In this document: positions 13,053 through 27,100 of the stretch, one piece after another | How the letters are laid out: the number at the start of each line of letters is the position of its first letter | Position numbering within the stretch: position 1 is the first letter of the stretch | NCBI GenBank assembly: GCA_037074615.1 | Contig: CM073527.1 | Location: 27,218,848 to 27,282,847, forward strand | Length of the DNA stretch: 64,000 bases | Direction: 5' to 3' | Source: Leucaena leucocephala | Lineage: Eukaryota; Streptophyta; Magnoliopsida; Fabales; Fabaceae | Translations under genes and position numbers: made by a program | The notes under the pieces: model-generated | Told to the model about the DNA's origin: nothing | What the model saw: the letters and a program-made list of their open reading frames with translations, nothing else | The model's database searches: none

Positions 13053-13934
13053 CGAGAGCATCCTCGCTGACTGTTGGATCTGTTCAAATGACGCCGCCCC
13101 GCAAATACTACGTGAAGTTGAATTCAATTACAGTACACTTACTTGTGCCATAACACTTTGAATAATTTGCTATTATTAAACTCATCAATGATCACATGCA
13201 AACTATAATTCTAATATATTATTAATGATGATAAGTAGGCACTTAATATATTATTAATCTTAATCCAACCATCTCACATATTATAATATTTTCTACGTTG
13301 GAATTAGATGGCACCATTTAATATATCATTATGTATTAATCACCATGATAGGGACATCTTTAAATAAAAATGATCTGTTTATATTAATACAAATCTGACT
13401 TGGTAAGTAACAAAAGGTTGATATAATATGCACTAATGAGATTCATATCTTAGAAAGGCATATCTTTAAATAGTTAGCACTAGGATTTTGTTAATACGTA
13501 ATCTTTAAATATGTTTATAAATATTCTTTGAATTATTAAGACATATCATAATAATTCTGATGAATTCTTAAATATATGCCAAGATATTTTTAATTTCAAA
13601 GATTTAAGAACTAAACCTCACCACAAGAGCTATACCTTTCTTAGTGTCTGTTTTTATGTTCGGTCGAAGTTGTATAATTGGTTTAACTTTATTTGATTAA
13701 CGTGTGCCCTTTCAAAGTTTTAATACATGACATCCTGCTTTAAATGGTTTCTTCTGTTCAGCCCATCGATCTCCACATATGTTTTTTTTTTCCTCAATTC
13801 TTTGGACATATGTTAGCTCAATATTAATTATTGCTTGGAATACAGTTTATCTATTGACAAATGCCAACAAGCCCCTTTGACACATGATTGTTGTAGAAGC
13901 TTAACTAGAAGACATCTCCTAGAGATCTTTCCTT

Positions 13935-16181
13935 ATGGAGATTGAAGCGGACACAAGAAGTAGCTCTCACATTCTGCTGAAGCAAGGAGCTGAAGCCGTA
14001 AGTGTGATCCCGTGAATTTTTAGGAGCTAGCTAATAGTCAACCGTGTTTCTTCATATGGCTTTGTTTTACATTTTTAAAGCCTGGACAAGCTGAAAATTT
14101 AACTGTTATTGTACCCTTTATGTACAATGATCAATCTCTTTTTTCCTTGGTACACGAATTGTTGTTCGCACTTTCTTTTAACTTCTTTATCAACTTCCTT
14201 GTCAAATAATTTTGTTGATTAAGCCACACTCAACTTTCCTTGTGTTTTCGTTTTTCTATATTGGTTACCTTTAACTTGCATAATTTGTAAATCTTTTTGT
14301 TGTTTCCTGATAGAGGGTTTTTGAGTCTGATTTTGTGGAAAGGAGGTCTGTTGTCAAAGAGCGCTTCTCAAACAAGTACAGGCGTCCAATTTTGGGTTCT
14401 AAACTTACTCTAAAGCGCTTAAATGCTGTGAGATTCATAATGAAGTTTCATTTTTTTCTGGTTAAATTTTTCTTTTTAGCAATATTTTGTTCATTGTATG
14501 GAGTGTTATCTTCCACCAATTGCTGGAGCAGGAGGCCGGGTGCATGACCAAAGCAAGACGGCTTGGGGTTTGTACTCCTGTGTTGTATGCTGTAGATCCT
14601 GTGTCACACACACTAACGTTTGAATTTGTCGAGGGACCTTCGGTGAAACATGTATTTCCTGAATTTGGGTTACATGGTGTCAATGAAAAGCGTTTGGATG
14701 ATATTGCATCCCAAATTGGTGATGCAATTGGAAAAATACATGATGGTGGCATAATTCATGGTGATTTGACCACCTCTAATATGCTTCTGAAGAATGGGAC
14801 CAATCAGTTGGTGAGTTCATTTTCTATTCATATCTTCTAAGGGCTAGTGCCTTCATTAGAATTACGTTATGTACTATATGAGAATCTAGTCCATTGCAAT
14901 TTTTATAGGTCCTCGTTGACTTTGGTTTGAGCTTCACTTCAACTTTACCGGAAGATAAAGCTGTTGATTTGTATGTTTTGGAAAGAGCTCCTTCTTTCAA
15001 TGCACTCTTCATGTGGAAATGTGGTACGCCAATTTTTCCTTTTACCCTTAGTACTAACTTAGGTGCTATAGTTTATGGAGGTAATCCAGAGAGGTGTTTA
15101 TATCTTTACTTTATCATAATTCCAGTTGGAGTGTTCTCCATAGGATCTTTATTCCTTCTAATTCCCTTACTTTATGTTGTATGCATGGACTGAGACTTTG
15201 GCTGTAATGTGTTTATAACAAAATGGTCTGTATTACGTTAAGAGGCTAACTCTTTAGTCATAAGTACTGAGAATGCAGAAAAGCAAAATGTTATCGGAAA
15301 AATTTTCTTCTGGCTACCTAGTTTCCCCCTACTTTCATAAATGACATTGTTGCTTTATGTCTTTCACATCATTTTTTGTCAATGAATCTGGATAAAGACC
15401 GTCACAGGATAGACATAATAATTGTGCAATCGCTGTCATTTGAGGGGTTCCAAAGATTGTAAATAGACTTGAAATGAAAGATAGGGTCTTGAGGTTAATA
15501 ATGGAGGGACTTTTGATCATATTGAATTGCTGACATGTACAGGCAGCAGCAAATAATAGGATTTCAGGGCAAAAGAAGATTTAGAAATTGACGGTTTGAA
15601 GATGGGTATGATAATGCTAAAAGAATGTGTTAGAAGAGGGACATGAACAGTCCCGAAGGAATAGCGCTTAAAAGGGGAGGAAAATGGAAAGAAATTTATC
15701 TCGCGAGCCTTCAAACGTTTGAATTTCTGGTATATTCATACCTTCAAATTTGAACTTTAATTTTTTACCCATCTATATTTGAAAATATGGGCAAAAGAAA
15801 AATTGACAAATCATGCCTTCGGCTTCAGAGGCCGAGACTTGTCCAACAAGTTCATGCCGATCGGGTAAAAATCCTTCTGATGAAGCGAACACCATAATTC
15901 TGCTATCATTTAGTTTGTGCTTGAATAGATGTTATGTTATGAACAAGTGATTAATTACTCACTATAATCTTTCTGTATAGATGGACCGGATACTCGCAGC
16001 ATATCGCAAATCGTCAAAGCAATGGTCATCCACATTCAACAAGCTGGCCCAAGGTGAGACTTCCCCTCTTATTTGTTTCAAGTTAAGACTGTTTATAAGT
16101 ACCGTTGTAGGCACTTGATTCATTTGTTTTTCACAATTTGTAGTGCGACAGAGAGGACGAAAGAGGACCATGGTCGGATGA
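13935..16181 (+). CDS. BUD32: BUD32/PRPK atypical kinase of the KEOPS complex, one frame break
   Basis: Six exons are supported: 13935-13997, 14314-14427, 14532-14810, 14909-15023, 15981-16053 and 16144-16181. The product would be about 226 aa, the family's usual size. Motifs are an N-terminal LLKQGAEARVFES (glycine-poor ATP loop), the catalytic IIHGDLTTSNMLL, the metal-binding VLVDFGLSF, the PEDKAVDLYVLERA segment, and a basic tail ending RQRGRKRTMVG. Bud32 supports Kae1 in making the t6A base of tRNAs that read ANN codons. An extra C in the CC at about 14990-14991 shifts exon 4, so MHSSCGNV and all later exons are in another frame. Splice sites and the last two exons are otherwise intact. 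A single error in the consensus is the simplest reading. Confidence 0.92.
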
Positions 16182-19100
16182 TTCTTTAACGATTTCCTTT
16201 TCCTCGGAGGTGAAAATAGCGATGAAGTTAACTAATGAATATTATAGAGATAGTTTATATGGCCCTTTCTAGTTATTTGCAGACATGCGGTGCGCAGTTT
16301 GCACGAGTACATTATTAGTTTGAGCTTCCGATTCCCGTGTACTCCAACTTTGACATGTGTCATCAAATCAAAATTATTTGCACGACAGGCTATGGATCTA
16401 TTCTAAGGTTATCCTCATTGTTTTGTTGGGTGGTGGGCCATGGAAAATGTTATATAAGTATTGGCGTCGCTATCAATGTCTATACATAAAATATACAAGT
16501 CTGGTTATTCTCAGGGTAGATGATTAGGTCCGGTTAAGGAAACTGTGACGCATTCCTTTAGATTATGAAGAATTAATTTATAAAATTTAAAGAAATGCCT
16601 TGTAAACATGGGAGAAACATTTTTAAATGCATTAATAAAATTTGAAGAACTTGTAAAAAATAAAGATAAGTTGTAAAGTAAAAAATTGTGGAGGAAGACA
16701 TATAAACCATCATAAAAAGGGGAAGAAAACTCTGCAAATAATACGTTAGGTGAAAAGAATGAGAAAGAGGAGTCATAAAATCTGAAGAAAATCTGAAGAA
16801 ATAACTTGAAAATAGACACAACGGAGTATTTAATAGATTTGCATGGTGAAGGCAATCTTACTATGATTGGAAGAGGTTTTTCAGCTAAGGCTTGAGTCAT
16901 ATTTACTACAAGCAAGGTATTTGGTCATCACTCGTGAAAGTTTCGTGGTTTTTCCGGAGGTAGAGAAACCGATCTTTGGCATGTGATTGCATGTGAATAG
17001 GAGACGTAGAGAATGGCAGTAGTCGCCAAATGTTGCTTGGGCAGTAATACTTTCGCATGTTGCAGAGGGAATATCACGTCATCGAAGGACTTTATATTAC
17101 GTACACCAAATTCAAAGTTAGACACGCCTGCCTGCACCTGGTTGATCCAATTCTCTTCATCTATAGATCATGGTTATTGTTTTAGGATGTGCTGCGTGCT
17201 ACCGAACATATATGCCTGGTCTTGCTCCACCACACACACACACTCCGTATGTAATGTTTTGGGGTCTGTCCATAAGATCTAACGAGGCGACACTCACGCA
17301 TTTATGTTTGGATGCTCATATATATATAGTTGGTCCTTGTTGCATTTCATTATTAAGATTGTTGACAATATTTAAGAGAATTCCATGGCGTAGTTATGTC
17401 GTGCAACTGCCAGGATAGAGATATAAAGGTGCGAGTAACATGACATTCTGTAGTGCCTTTAATAATGAACCGATCTGCTTCCTCGCTCCGAAAGATACAT
17501 CCCTGATGTTCATTTGTATGGATACAAAGCCAGGGACTGCCCACTGGGTCCATCATCATATTTTGAAATTGAACTTCAATTTGGTTAACCGTATAGCCCT
17601 AGCACGCTGCCCTGTTCTTTCTTTTCTACAGGGGGTGAAGGAAGTAAAGATGGTAAAATGATAGACAGTGACAAGGTGTGTTTTAATTTGCATGCCAAGC
17701 TCAAACTAAAAATGAGGAAATTAAAGTAACTCGAAAGAGCAAAGCCGCTTGGGTAAAAAGTGAAAAGACAGCCACACTCACAGCTTGTCATTATTTTTTA
17801 ACCCCATCGTGAAAAGCTTCACATCAACGTAGCAGGCTTCTGCTTTTGCTCTCTCACGCAGTCAAGTCCTGTTCTTACACAAACAGTTGCTCATTCCTGT
17901 GTAACTTGAATTGGCAACACCCATCCCAGTATCAATTCTCCATTTGTCGTTTAACGCTAAACAAGCCAAGCAGCTTCTCATGTCCCCACACACCTCACCT
18001 ACTGTCCTCTTAGCTCTACTTGCATGTTGAATCAAATTTCTTACTACTATGATCTTTCTTACGTGTTGGTCCAAGAGCATGATTTGAGAAGTGCGGAAAT
18101 AGGTACGTGATGTTATTCCAGGGTCAAATACGTATGCGCCATTAGAACTAGGAATAACAAAATGGAAAGAAAGGAAAGGGAAAAAGTGGAGAGTCTACAC
18201 AGCAAGTACGAGTGTGCGAGAGGGCCAGAGGGAGAACTGCATAGTTTGCCAGATTGTGAAGAGAGAATAAACGACAAGGCAAAGATAGACAAAACCATTG
18301 GACGGAATGGAAGAGAAGAAAATTAAAGAAAAGAGATTCAAACGGTTAACAAAAGAGTGCGGAAGAAAAGGAGTGGCTTCACAAGAGGGGTTTCATTTCA
18401 ATCGGAGGTCGAAAAAGCAGAGCCATTCAGAAACAAAATAAAATTAAAACCCACACCACAAGTACAGTTAAAGATTCACCCTTTGACTGCCTCGTTACTC
18501 TCTCTAACCATCTTCTCACGCATTTCCATATTAGTTCATTTCAAATTTTCCCTTTTTAATTAAAACAAATAACTGCTCCCCAGTATGGGATGAGTTAGAT
18601 GGAGACTCTTGCAGAAGTTGAGCATCCCCTCCATTAGTAATAAAGTCAAACTTTTTACTCCTTCACACTCTTGCATTTTTATTCTTTTTTTTTTAACTAT
18701 TAAAAATATAATTTCATCCAAAAAGTCAAATCATGCCAGAAAAAATTGTAAAATATTATACTCAGCATAATTCAATTTGGTCAAATTTTATGTTTATTTT
18801 TATCAAATATATATATCTTTTTGTAGATTTAAATTAAATAAAATTTTAAAAATAAATTATAATATTCACAAATTAAGACATCGTAATTATTATAAATTGT
18901 GTGTATAAATAAATAACTGAGGAAGTGTGACAATGGTTAGATTTCTCACACTCATGGGATAGTTTAGTGAACATGTGGCAATGACTCCAAGTGATGGAAG
19001 AGCAGATGAGCATTGAGGAGTTGATGTGATAGGGAAGGTGTCCCCATGGATGATACATCTGAATATTAGAAAATATCGGATTAATTAATTAGCCCCACGG

Positions 19101-19189
19101 GACCCACTCCACGTTTAATTCTGATGCTGACCTTTCTTCCTCCCATCATTGGCACTTGCGTCAGGGCAATCTCCAACCCTCTGATTCCG

Positions 19190-19190
<1 letters not shown>

Positions 19191-19224
<34 letters not shown>
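19191..19224. repeat. (TA)n(CA)n compound microsatellite
   Basis: A TA run of about eight units passes directly into a CA run of about nine units. Confidence 0.9.
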
Positions 19225-20636
19225 TACACGCACTCAGCAATTCTGCATTATCCAAACTTGTCCGTCACATACCTTTCAACCCATTGCCCTACCCCGAAGC
19301 TAAACCCAGGATGGCCAAGAACGCACAAGCAATTATAGTAATCGAGGATTAATTAACATTCAAATGCAGAACATGGCCCCCACTTGATCAAGTTTACAAT
19401 ATACGATTCTCCGCGCTTGATTAGATAGCTATAACCTATTGGTGTAGCTCAGAAGCCGTTTATAATGAACTATGTCCTTCCCTCTCAGCAATTTTTTGTT
19501 CTGCAGGCTGACACGTAGTTGCCAGAGACGGTCTTTTTGCGGACAAGCCTTCACAAACGAACCCTGGAGCCTAAGCTGAGAAGGAGCCTCAATAATCAGG
19601 TCCTGTTCTTAAACTATGATTTCCAAGATTTTGTTCCCAGCATACCCAGATCGCTTGAGCTTAACACAAGTGAGAATAGAAGTTGGAAACCCTGATGGCC
19701 AAACAAGCGCCCACTTTTACGGGGAACGATAAAGAAACAGCTTGTTGGACTGCACGACGTCCCTAAAGTAAACTATATAATACTACATCAATCCATGTGC
19801 AAACCAGAGTTTGCACGGTTTTCTTTTAATATATTATTCTAAAAAACAATAAATAAAAGTATTGCACTCTGTTGCTTGAAGTGTTGTAAATAAGGGGAAA
19901 AATTCTCAGAGTGCGTAAAGCAGATTAGAAAACAGAGACATGTCTATGTTGAAATTACAAATGGTGACTTGAAACGGCGGAGTAAGTGGCCTCTTGTGTT
20001 TCAGATGTGAAAGTGATGAAACATTCCCTTTAAAAACCGTCTAAGTCTAACCGAGGCTCATGACTAGGATAAGATACGTTAATGAGGTAGACTTAATAGG
20101 CTTTTAACACCCAGCCAAAAAATAAATCATTAATCAAACCGCTTTTCTCGTGCGGTCAAGCACAGGAGTTCCTGGAAAGAGAGAGCGGCTACAGATTCTT
20201 TGGTCTTCTAAAACGGCTTTTCAACCCTACAACACCCAACGCAAGATCGCTTAACCTTACTAATACTCTCTGTTTCTTCCAAATTGGATCGAAACCTGAC
20301 TTGCTGACCTTGTGTCGTCCAAGTTAGAGGAGGAGAGAGAGGGCGCGGTAAATAATGAGTTGACTGACTGCCTTGGTCAAAAAATTAACGGAAGTTTCAG
20401 TTACTTGTGCAGTGAGAGTTTAAATTTTACTGACACTAAGAATTCATCTGTCACATGTTTCGATTTCATTCTAAATTCTAAGTCCTATCTTAAAGCGGTG
20501 AATATTACTACTACAAGTTTAATAAATAATCCTGACCCGAATCATGAAAAGGACAAAGGCTAATAAATTCTGCAGAGTGTGAGAACAAAGTCGTCTTTTA
20601 CAATTGAGGAGTGAAATCTCATGAGAAGGAAATAAG

Positions 20637-20641
<5 letters not shown>

Positions 20642-20667
<26 letters not shown>
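20642..20667. repeat. (GA)n microsatellite in the 5-phosphatase leader region
   Basis: About 13 GA units lie roughly 730 bp upstream of the start codon. This is a similar position and composition to the GA run upstream of EOL1. Confidence 0.9.
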
Positions 20668-21393
20668 GCGGAGAAGATTGTTGGGTGGAGTGGGTGGCCA
20701 ATATAAGCGAGTTCCCATGCTTGTGCGGCGGGCATGGGAGTTGGGGTAAAAAGCCTCGAGAGAGAGCGAAGCTTGCCTTCACTTTATTCCCTTCAAATTC
20801 GATACTTTGCTCTGTATCTGTACCCACAACGAGGTTGTCCTCTCTTTTATGTCTTCCGCATTTTCTTCTTCTATCCCCAGATTCTCATACTCCTTCCCAC
20901 TCTCTTACTTCTACGTATCATTCCGCCCTCTCTCCTTCTTACCTTGCAATTTACTTTGCTTTCTTCCTTCCTAGTCGCTCCATTCTCTCCATTAATAGAT
21001 TGAAACGCGCAAGTGCGAGTGAAGGAGCAGTGAAAATTCCAAGTGGGGTTCAATTTCTGACTCTGTTTGGTATCACATTGGTTTGAATGCCGAGAAACTG
21101 GGTTTTCCTCTGCTCTCATTAATGTTCTCTCTGCATTATTTAAGAAGCATTGATTTCCTCCATTGCTGTCTTTTTCCGCTCTGGTCGGTTGCTCAGTTTC
21201 CATCTCCTTGTTTTGATCACCAAGGGTGTTATTATCTTTTCGTCCACTTCTGTCAGTGACAAAAACAGAGCCAGGAATCGGACGAAAATTCGTTTCATCT
21301 ACATCCTTGAAAACATGGAGAAGGCATTGCAGAAGGAATAGCAAGCACTGTCGTTTCAGTGATCAGAGATAGCTATATGAAGTTCTTCCAACA

Positions 21394-24191
21394 ATGGGAG
21401 ATGAGAACTCGAAGAAAAGCAAGGTTTGAGAAAATGTCAGCTCTCCTTAAAATTCCCTTCCGTTTATGTCCTGCCGTTGCTGATTCTTACGTTTTCTCTG
21501 AAGCTTTCATGGCCCAAAATATTGGTCAAGAAGTGGTTCAATATCAAGAGTAAAACCGAGGACTTTCACGCAGACGATGTCCTTTATGGAGGTGATTGTC
21601 CAATTTTCGCATGATTTTGATGTAATTAGGCTCTGGGAATTGGAATGTTGATTCTCTAAAAAAAAATTGATACCTCTCCTGCCTCTATGTAATTAAATTA
21701 TCCAGATTTTACTCTTAAGCTTGCACCAATTTCCTGGGTTCAACGAGCCTGCTCGTTATTTCGTGGTTTTCACCTTCTTCCACCAGATTTTTTCGTTGTT
21801 TAATTTGATTGAGTGGAAGGATAAATTAACGGTGCGAAGAGCACAGCTTTAATAACTTTAAGATATTGCTTTTTTCAGGTGTTGATGAAGAGTGGAGGAG
21901 CAACTATTCAGAGTGGGAGGCATGCACTATTAAGAAAAGCCAAACAGGTTCAGTAGCAGACACCTTGGTATTTCTTAGGACCACACCATTCCCAAACCCC
22001 ACCAAGATAAAGATAAAAAAGAATCTTAAAAGACAGCTATGTTCTAATTTATGAAACCTTCTGTTGCTGCCCCTTTTTTCCTTTTTTGCTTCCCTGTAAT
22101 CTCTCTGAAAACATAATCTCCACCTTAATTCACAGAGAGATCAAGCCGGAAGCACTTGGACAGAATGCAGCGAGGTATGACTGACCATGACACGGCTCAG
22201 GTTCCAGATGTGAATACTTATAGGTATGCTAATTTGTCATTGTATTTTACTCAATTACTCTCATATTTGTTGCCAATAAGATTTAAGAACTTGCATCTCC
22301 ATTATGCGCATGCGTGTTTTTGTTTTGAATACAGAATTTTTGTTGCTACTTGGAACGTTGCTGGGAAATCTCCTCCTGGTTATCTGAACCTTGAAGATTG
22401 GCTTCACACTTCTCCACCGTCTGATATCTATGTTCTCGGGTGAATTACTGATCATACAATATGTCATTCATTTATCCCTTATATTTTATTAAAAGTCCAG
22501 TCTGATATGTTTTTTCCTCGTATTGCACTCAGGTTTCAAGAAATTGTACCTCTTAATGCTGGTAACGTTTTGGGCACAGAAGACAATGGCCCTGCTAGAA
22601 AATGGTTAGCTCTTATCAGGAAGACACTGAACAGTCTCCCTGGCACAAGTGGTGGATACCATACTCCTTCACCAGTCCCTGATCCTATTGTAGAGTTAGA
22701 TGCTGATTTTGAGGGATCAATGAGGCGGAAGGAAACCTCTTTCTTCCATAGGAGGTCCTTCCAATCCCTGAGTCGTAGCATGAGAATGGACTATGATATG
22801 TCACTGCCACAAGTACGCCTTGATCGCCGCCTGAGTGTCTGTGATAGAATGATCCTTGGTCATAGGACAAGTGACTATGACCCTAATTATAGATGGAATT
22901 CCTCAGATGATGAAATTGGAGGTGGTGATTCCCCAGTTACAACACAATATTCTCCGCTGCCATACAATGGTGCTTTCTCTATGGGGGATAGAGAAAGGCA
23001 GACAGGGCATTCAAGATACTGTTTGGTTGCCAGCAAGCAAATGGTTGGGATATTTCTTACAGTTTGGGTGAAAAGTGATATCAGAGATGATGTTCATAAC
23101 TTGAAAGTCTCGTGTGTTGGCAGAGGATTGATGGGCTATCTTGGAAATAAGGTAATATTAGTGTAGTTAGTAGTTTTCTTTGTTGTTGAACCAGCACAGG
23201 AGATAATCTCATTCTTTTGGGATGTTTCAGGGTTCAATTTCAATTAGCATGTCCTTGCACCAAACAAGCTTTTGCTTCGTCTGTAGTCATTTGAGTTCTG
23301 GACAAAAGGAGGGTGATGAGCTTAGGAGAAATTCTGATGCGATGGAGATCCTCAGGAAGACAAGGTTTCCGCAGGTTCATGGTACAGGCGATGAGAATTC
23401 TCCTCAGACGATTCTGGAACATGAGTAAGCTTTTCATCTCTGTTCATGAAATCTTTGTTCAACGTTGTAACATTCTCTTTTGACATGGAGTATTGTGAAG
23501 ACCTAAACTTTTGGTTTAACTGGTGTAGGCGGGTTATTTGGCTGGGGGATTTAAATTATCGGATAGCTCTTTCATACCGTGCGGCAAAAGCTCTCGTTGA
23601 GATGCGGAATTGGAAGGCTTTGTTAGAGAAAGACCAGGCATGATACTTTGATCCCTTACAAGTGATTCCTATGTCAGAAAAGTTTGCTTCTTTTCTCATT
23701 TGATTTCTTAAACAACCTAACAACACGAAAAATTGTCTTTCAGTTGCGTATAGAGATAAGACAAGGTCGTGTGTTTGAAGGATGGAATGAGGGGAGGATA
23801 TATTTCCCTCCCACATACAAGTATTCAAATAACTCAGACAGATATGCAGGTGATGAAAGACACTCAAAACAAAAACGAAGAACTCCAGCATGGTAATGTG
23901 CTATGTCATTATGTCGAAACTATATTATGATTTATGTAGTTATAGCTGATTAACTTTTGTTCATGAAGGTGTGACCGTATCTTGTGGTACGGAAGAGGTC
24001 TCCGCCAATTATCTTATGTTCGGGGAGAGTCAAGATTCTCTGATCACAGACCAGTTTATAGCATATTCCTGGCAGAGGTTGATTCTGTAAGCCGGGGCCG
24101 AACAAGAAAGAATGCTAGTTCCAGAATTGAAATAGAAGAGTTGTTGCCGCATCCACATGGTTTTAGTTACATCGAGCCAAATCTCTTCTGA
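21394..24191 (+). CDS. Type I inositol polyphosphate 5-phosphatase, CVP2/CVL1 type
   Basis: Ten exons join in frame to 557 aa: 21394-21423, 21504-21591, 21879-21947, 22136-22223, 22335-22439, 22533-23151, 23231-23424, 23529-23637, 23744-23892 and 23969-24191. The start reads MGDENSKKSK, followed by WPKILVKKWFNIKSK, typical of the group. Catalytic landmarks are FVATWNVAGKSPP, FQEIVPLNAGNV, the motif WLGDLNYRIALS, and RRTPAWCDRILW with SRFSDHRPVY near the C-terminus. The enzyme removes the 5-phosphate from inositol phosphates and phosphoinositides. CVP2 and CVL1 act in vein patterning, probably through PI(4,5)P2. A long serine-rich insert separates the two catalytic halves, as in plant relatives. 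The intron after exon 8 starts GC instead of GT. No frame damage. Paralog assignment is from memory. Confidence 0.95.
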
Positions 24192-27100
24192 ATGCCTCGC
24201 AACTCTTTATTCTCTGAGATCAACCTGATGATTTTAGGAAAACTGAAACGGAAAAGTGATCAACATAAGGTAATTATTAACCCCCAACAAGGGTCAAATT
24301 AAACGAGTGGAATAAGTAGTTGATCAGGATTATCGTTTCATAGCCACCATTCAACATTTTGGGTTAGTTGACTCAATCCTCAATCTGCAAAAGCTCATTG
24401 AATTTGTACTATTTTATAAATTTCTCGATAGTAATGCAATTGACCTTGTCTGCCCTCGATGTTAAAGTCATTTGTCGAAATCTCGTGCCTGTCTTATTCT
24501 TATCCTTGGGTTGGTCTCCATTTTGCAGGTGGGCACTAGTGTGAGAGACGCTAGCCCCAGTTGTGATGGAGACATACTAATACCCTCAGTCTACTAAACA
24601 AGGTTCACCTTTCCCTTCTTTTCATCAGTCAGCTTCTCTCTAATTTTTCTATCTTTCTATGAGAATATTGCTAATCAATAATCGTGATTGTGAAAAAGAG
24701 GAAGATTTAGTGCAGCTCTATGGGAAAGTCATATTTTATTCCGTTGTGATTTTGCAGGATGTGAGCTCAAGTTGGCAACCCAGGGTCGAAGACTCGGAGC
24801 GTTTTGGCTTATGATTATTCTTTAAGAAAAAGTAGGAATAAACCCATTTGAAATTATGTGAAGCATTTATAAGGTTTGGTCTGAGTCAGGAACATAAAAA
24901 GAATTTACAAAAGGGATGGCTACTCATTGCCGTTGTTAGGAAAAGAGACGTGCAAGTTCTGACGTATGTGAACCTTCTTTTCTCGTAGCAGTTAATGATT
25001 TCACTGAGAAGAATGAGAGAGCTAAGGAGTAAATGTATATATAATCATGTTAAATATACAACTCTGTTTTTTCTTCTTCTATTTATTCTGAATAAGATGG
25101 AAATCATAAACGAAAAGGAAAAAGGGGGTGCGCACAAGTGAGACGGCTTTATTGGCTTTTAGCAGTAAGTCATTATTTGTTTTGTGTACCAAATTCCAAA
25201 ATTAAACAAGTCGTTCTTTTCCTTTAATATTAGCATGATTTGGAGGGGCTGCATGGATGGCTTTTTACAGTCACCGTTGTCCTCCATATAAATAAATTCT
25301 CAAGGACTTTCAACTTTTCTACAGCCCCCATGCTTTTTAAAGGAATAATTTGAAATTGCATGATATGGAAAAAGCTAAGCATATTAAAGGGGAGCCATGA
25401 TTGTCTCAGGGTAAAAAAGAGACGGGGCAAAGTGTGGATTTCATTTCATAGACCAATGTTGATCCTTTTGGGAGAGAAGATATTTAATGAGGTGTCATTT
25501 AAGTTGTCAAACCTGAAAATTCGGACCATTATGAACAAGCTAGCAATTCCCTACTACTGCTACTACTACATGAGAGTTATGGAGCAACAACCTCAACAAC
25601 CATCTACCTTTGAATCTGTCCTCTGTATTTATGGCGCATTTTTGACTTCTTTAATATTATCCCTCAGTACTCGCACACAGTATATATCTGTTTGAGATTT
25701 CATGAACGTGTGATTCCATTGTAACCAGTGTGTCTTCCCAGATTCTCCCTGTTTTCTTCTTTCCTTTCCACTTTAATGGGGCGCTGTTCCCATTCATTTA
25801 AGTGGGTCAGCCAAATTTATTGGTTTGGTTCTTGGAAGATTATTTCATACCTATAGGTCGCGCATAGAGTTCTCTTATTGAAACATTTATTAATCAAGAT
25901 TTTTACAGTGATGTAATAATACGTGGACTGTAGTATATTTTTTGTTTCTGTGAATAGAGGGAGGGGTCAAAATGTTGGTGGAGCAGGCGACCAAACCATA
26001 CACGTAGGTGTGGGTACGGAGTTGAAGGAGCATACCATAATTCAATTCGTATTTCAATTCACTTTTTATCCAAACTTGAAACTCCTCCATGGTAAAAATT
26101 AAATTCCCAAAACCTGCAAAATACAAAGTCGCAAATAAACCCAAACAAATCCTGCTCCCAATCAGATTCTCTGATACTTCTCCCCTCTCTTTTTTGTACA
26201 CCACGCCCTATTTTCCCTATTTTTACATTATTAATGTTATTATTCATACGTACTCTAAGTTGTAATTGAATTTAAGCCTAATCATTGTCCACTTGCATAT
26301 AGATTTGGTATGAAAGTGGATGGCAAGTTTGGAAATAAAAGTTTATCTGATTGATTTATGAATAGATATTATGAGTAACAAATATTATTTTTAAAAAAAC
26401 TGTAAGATTGGAAATGGAGTTCATATGGGATGGGAGAGCTCAATCATTGGTGTGTTTGGTTGCTGTCTGATTAATTATGAATTTAAAAAGAAGAGGGACA
26501 AAAGTTTTGTCGTAACTTATAGGCTGCGTTGTTAATGAAGGGCTTTATATTTCACAAGAGGCACCAATGATTTTACAGCTCTTTTGGACAATGGAAATCA
26601 GTTTTCTGTCAAATCTTGATTTGCTTGCCATGATCAGATCCTCAATTCAACCACGTAATAATAGCCAATTAGGCATACCATATATGACCAACAAGAAAAA
26701 ACCCACAACATGATAAAGTTAGTTTGTCTTGGAACTTGACATTTATCTTCAAATTTCAAAATAATTTGGAAGTATGACAAATTGACTATAGTCCAAATAA
26801 TGTTGCCAGGGTGAAAAAGGAATGTGAGGGGACAAAGAATGTGCATGTGGGGATGCTGGGATGGCACAATGCTTTATGTCTAGCGAAGCAAACAATCTGC
26901 TTTTTTAGGACACGAGAACACACATATCAACCAAGAAACCAAAAGCAAAAGTGTAGCAGTAAGTGGCTCGATTCCCCAAGGATCTAAACAGTCATGTACT
27001 ATTCCATTCAATTTGGATGTTCAATTCAACTACACTGAAAAGAATGACTGTGTCCAAATAAGGAATGGGAATTGCTCTATTATTAAGTTGACAAGTTTGA

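Larger units (their letters stand above)
16190..21393. other. Long intergenic region upstream of the 5-phosphatase
   Basis: About 5 kb without a gene I recognise. It contains AT-rich DNA (18650-18870), a TA/CA microsatellite, and from about 20640 the leader region of the downstream 5-phosphatase, with a GA run and long CT-rich blocks. Open frames such as 16511-16915 (-) and 17013-17282 (+) look like low-complexity or decayed sequence. I found no domain or RNA gene. Confidence 0.5.

Noticed and set aside
16511..16915. 134-aa reverse frame rich in Phe and Ser
   Set aside because: It is a low-complexity translation of A-rich intergenic DNA; no recognisable motif.
16928..17661. Cluster of short open frames on both strands around 17 kb
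   Set aside because: None shows a known domain or plausible splicing. It could be an old gene or transposon relic but cannot be supported.
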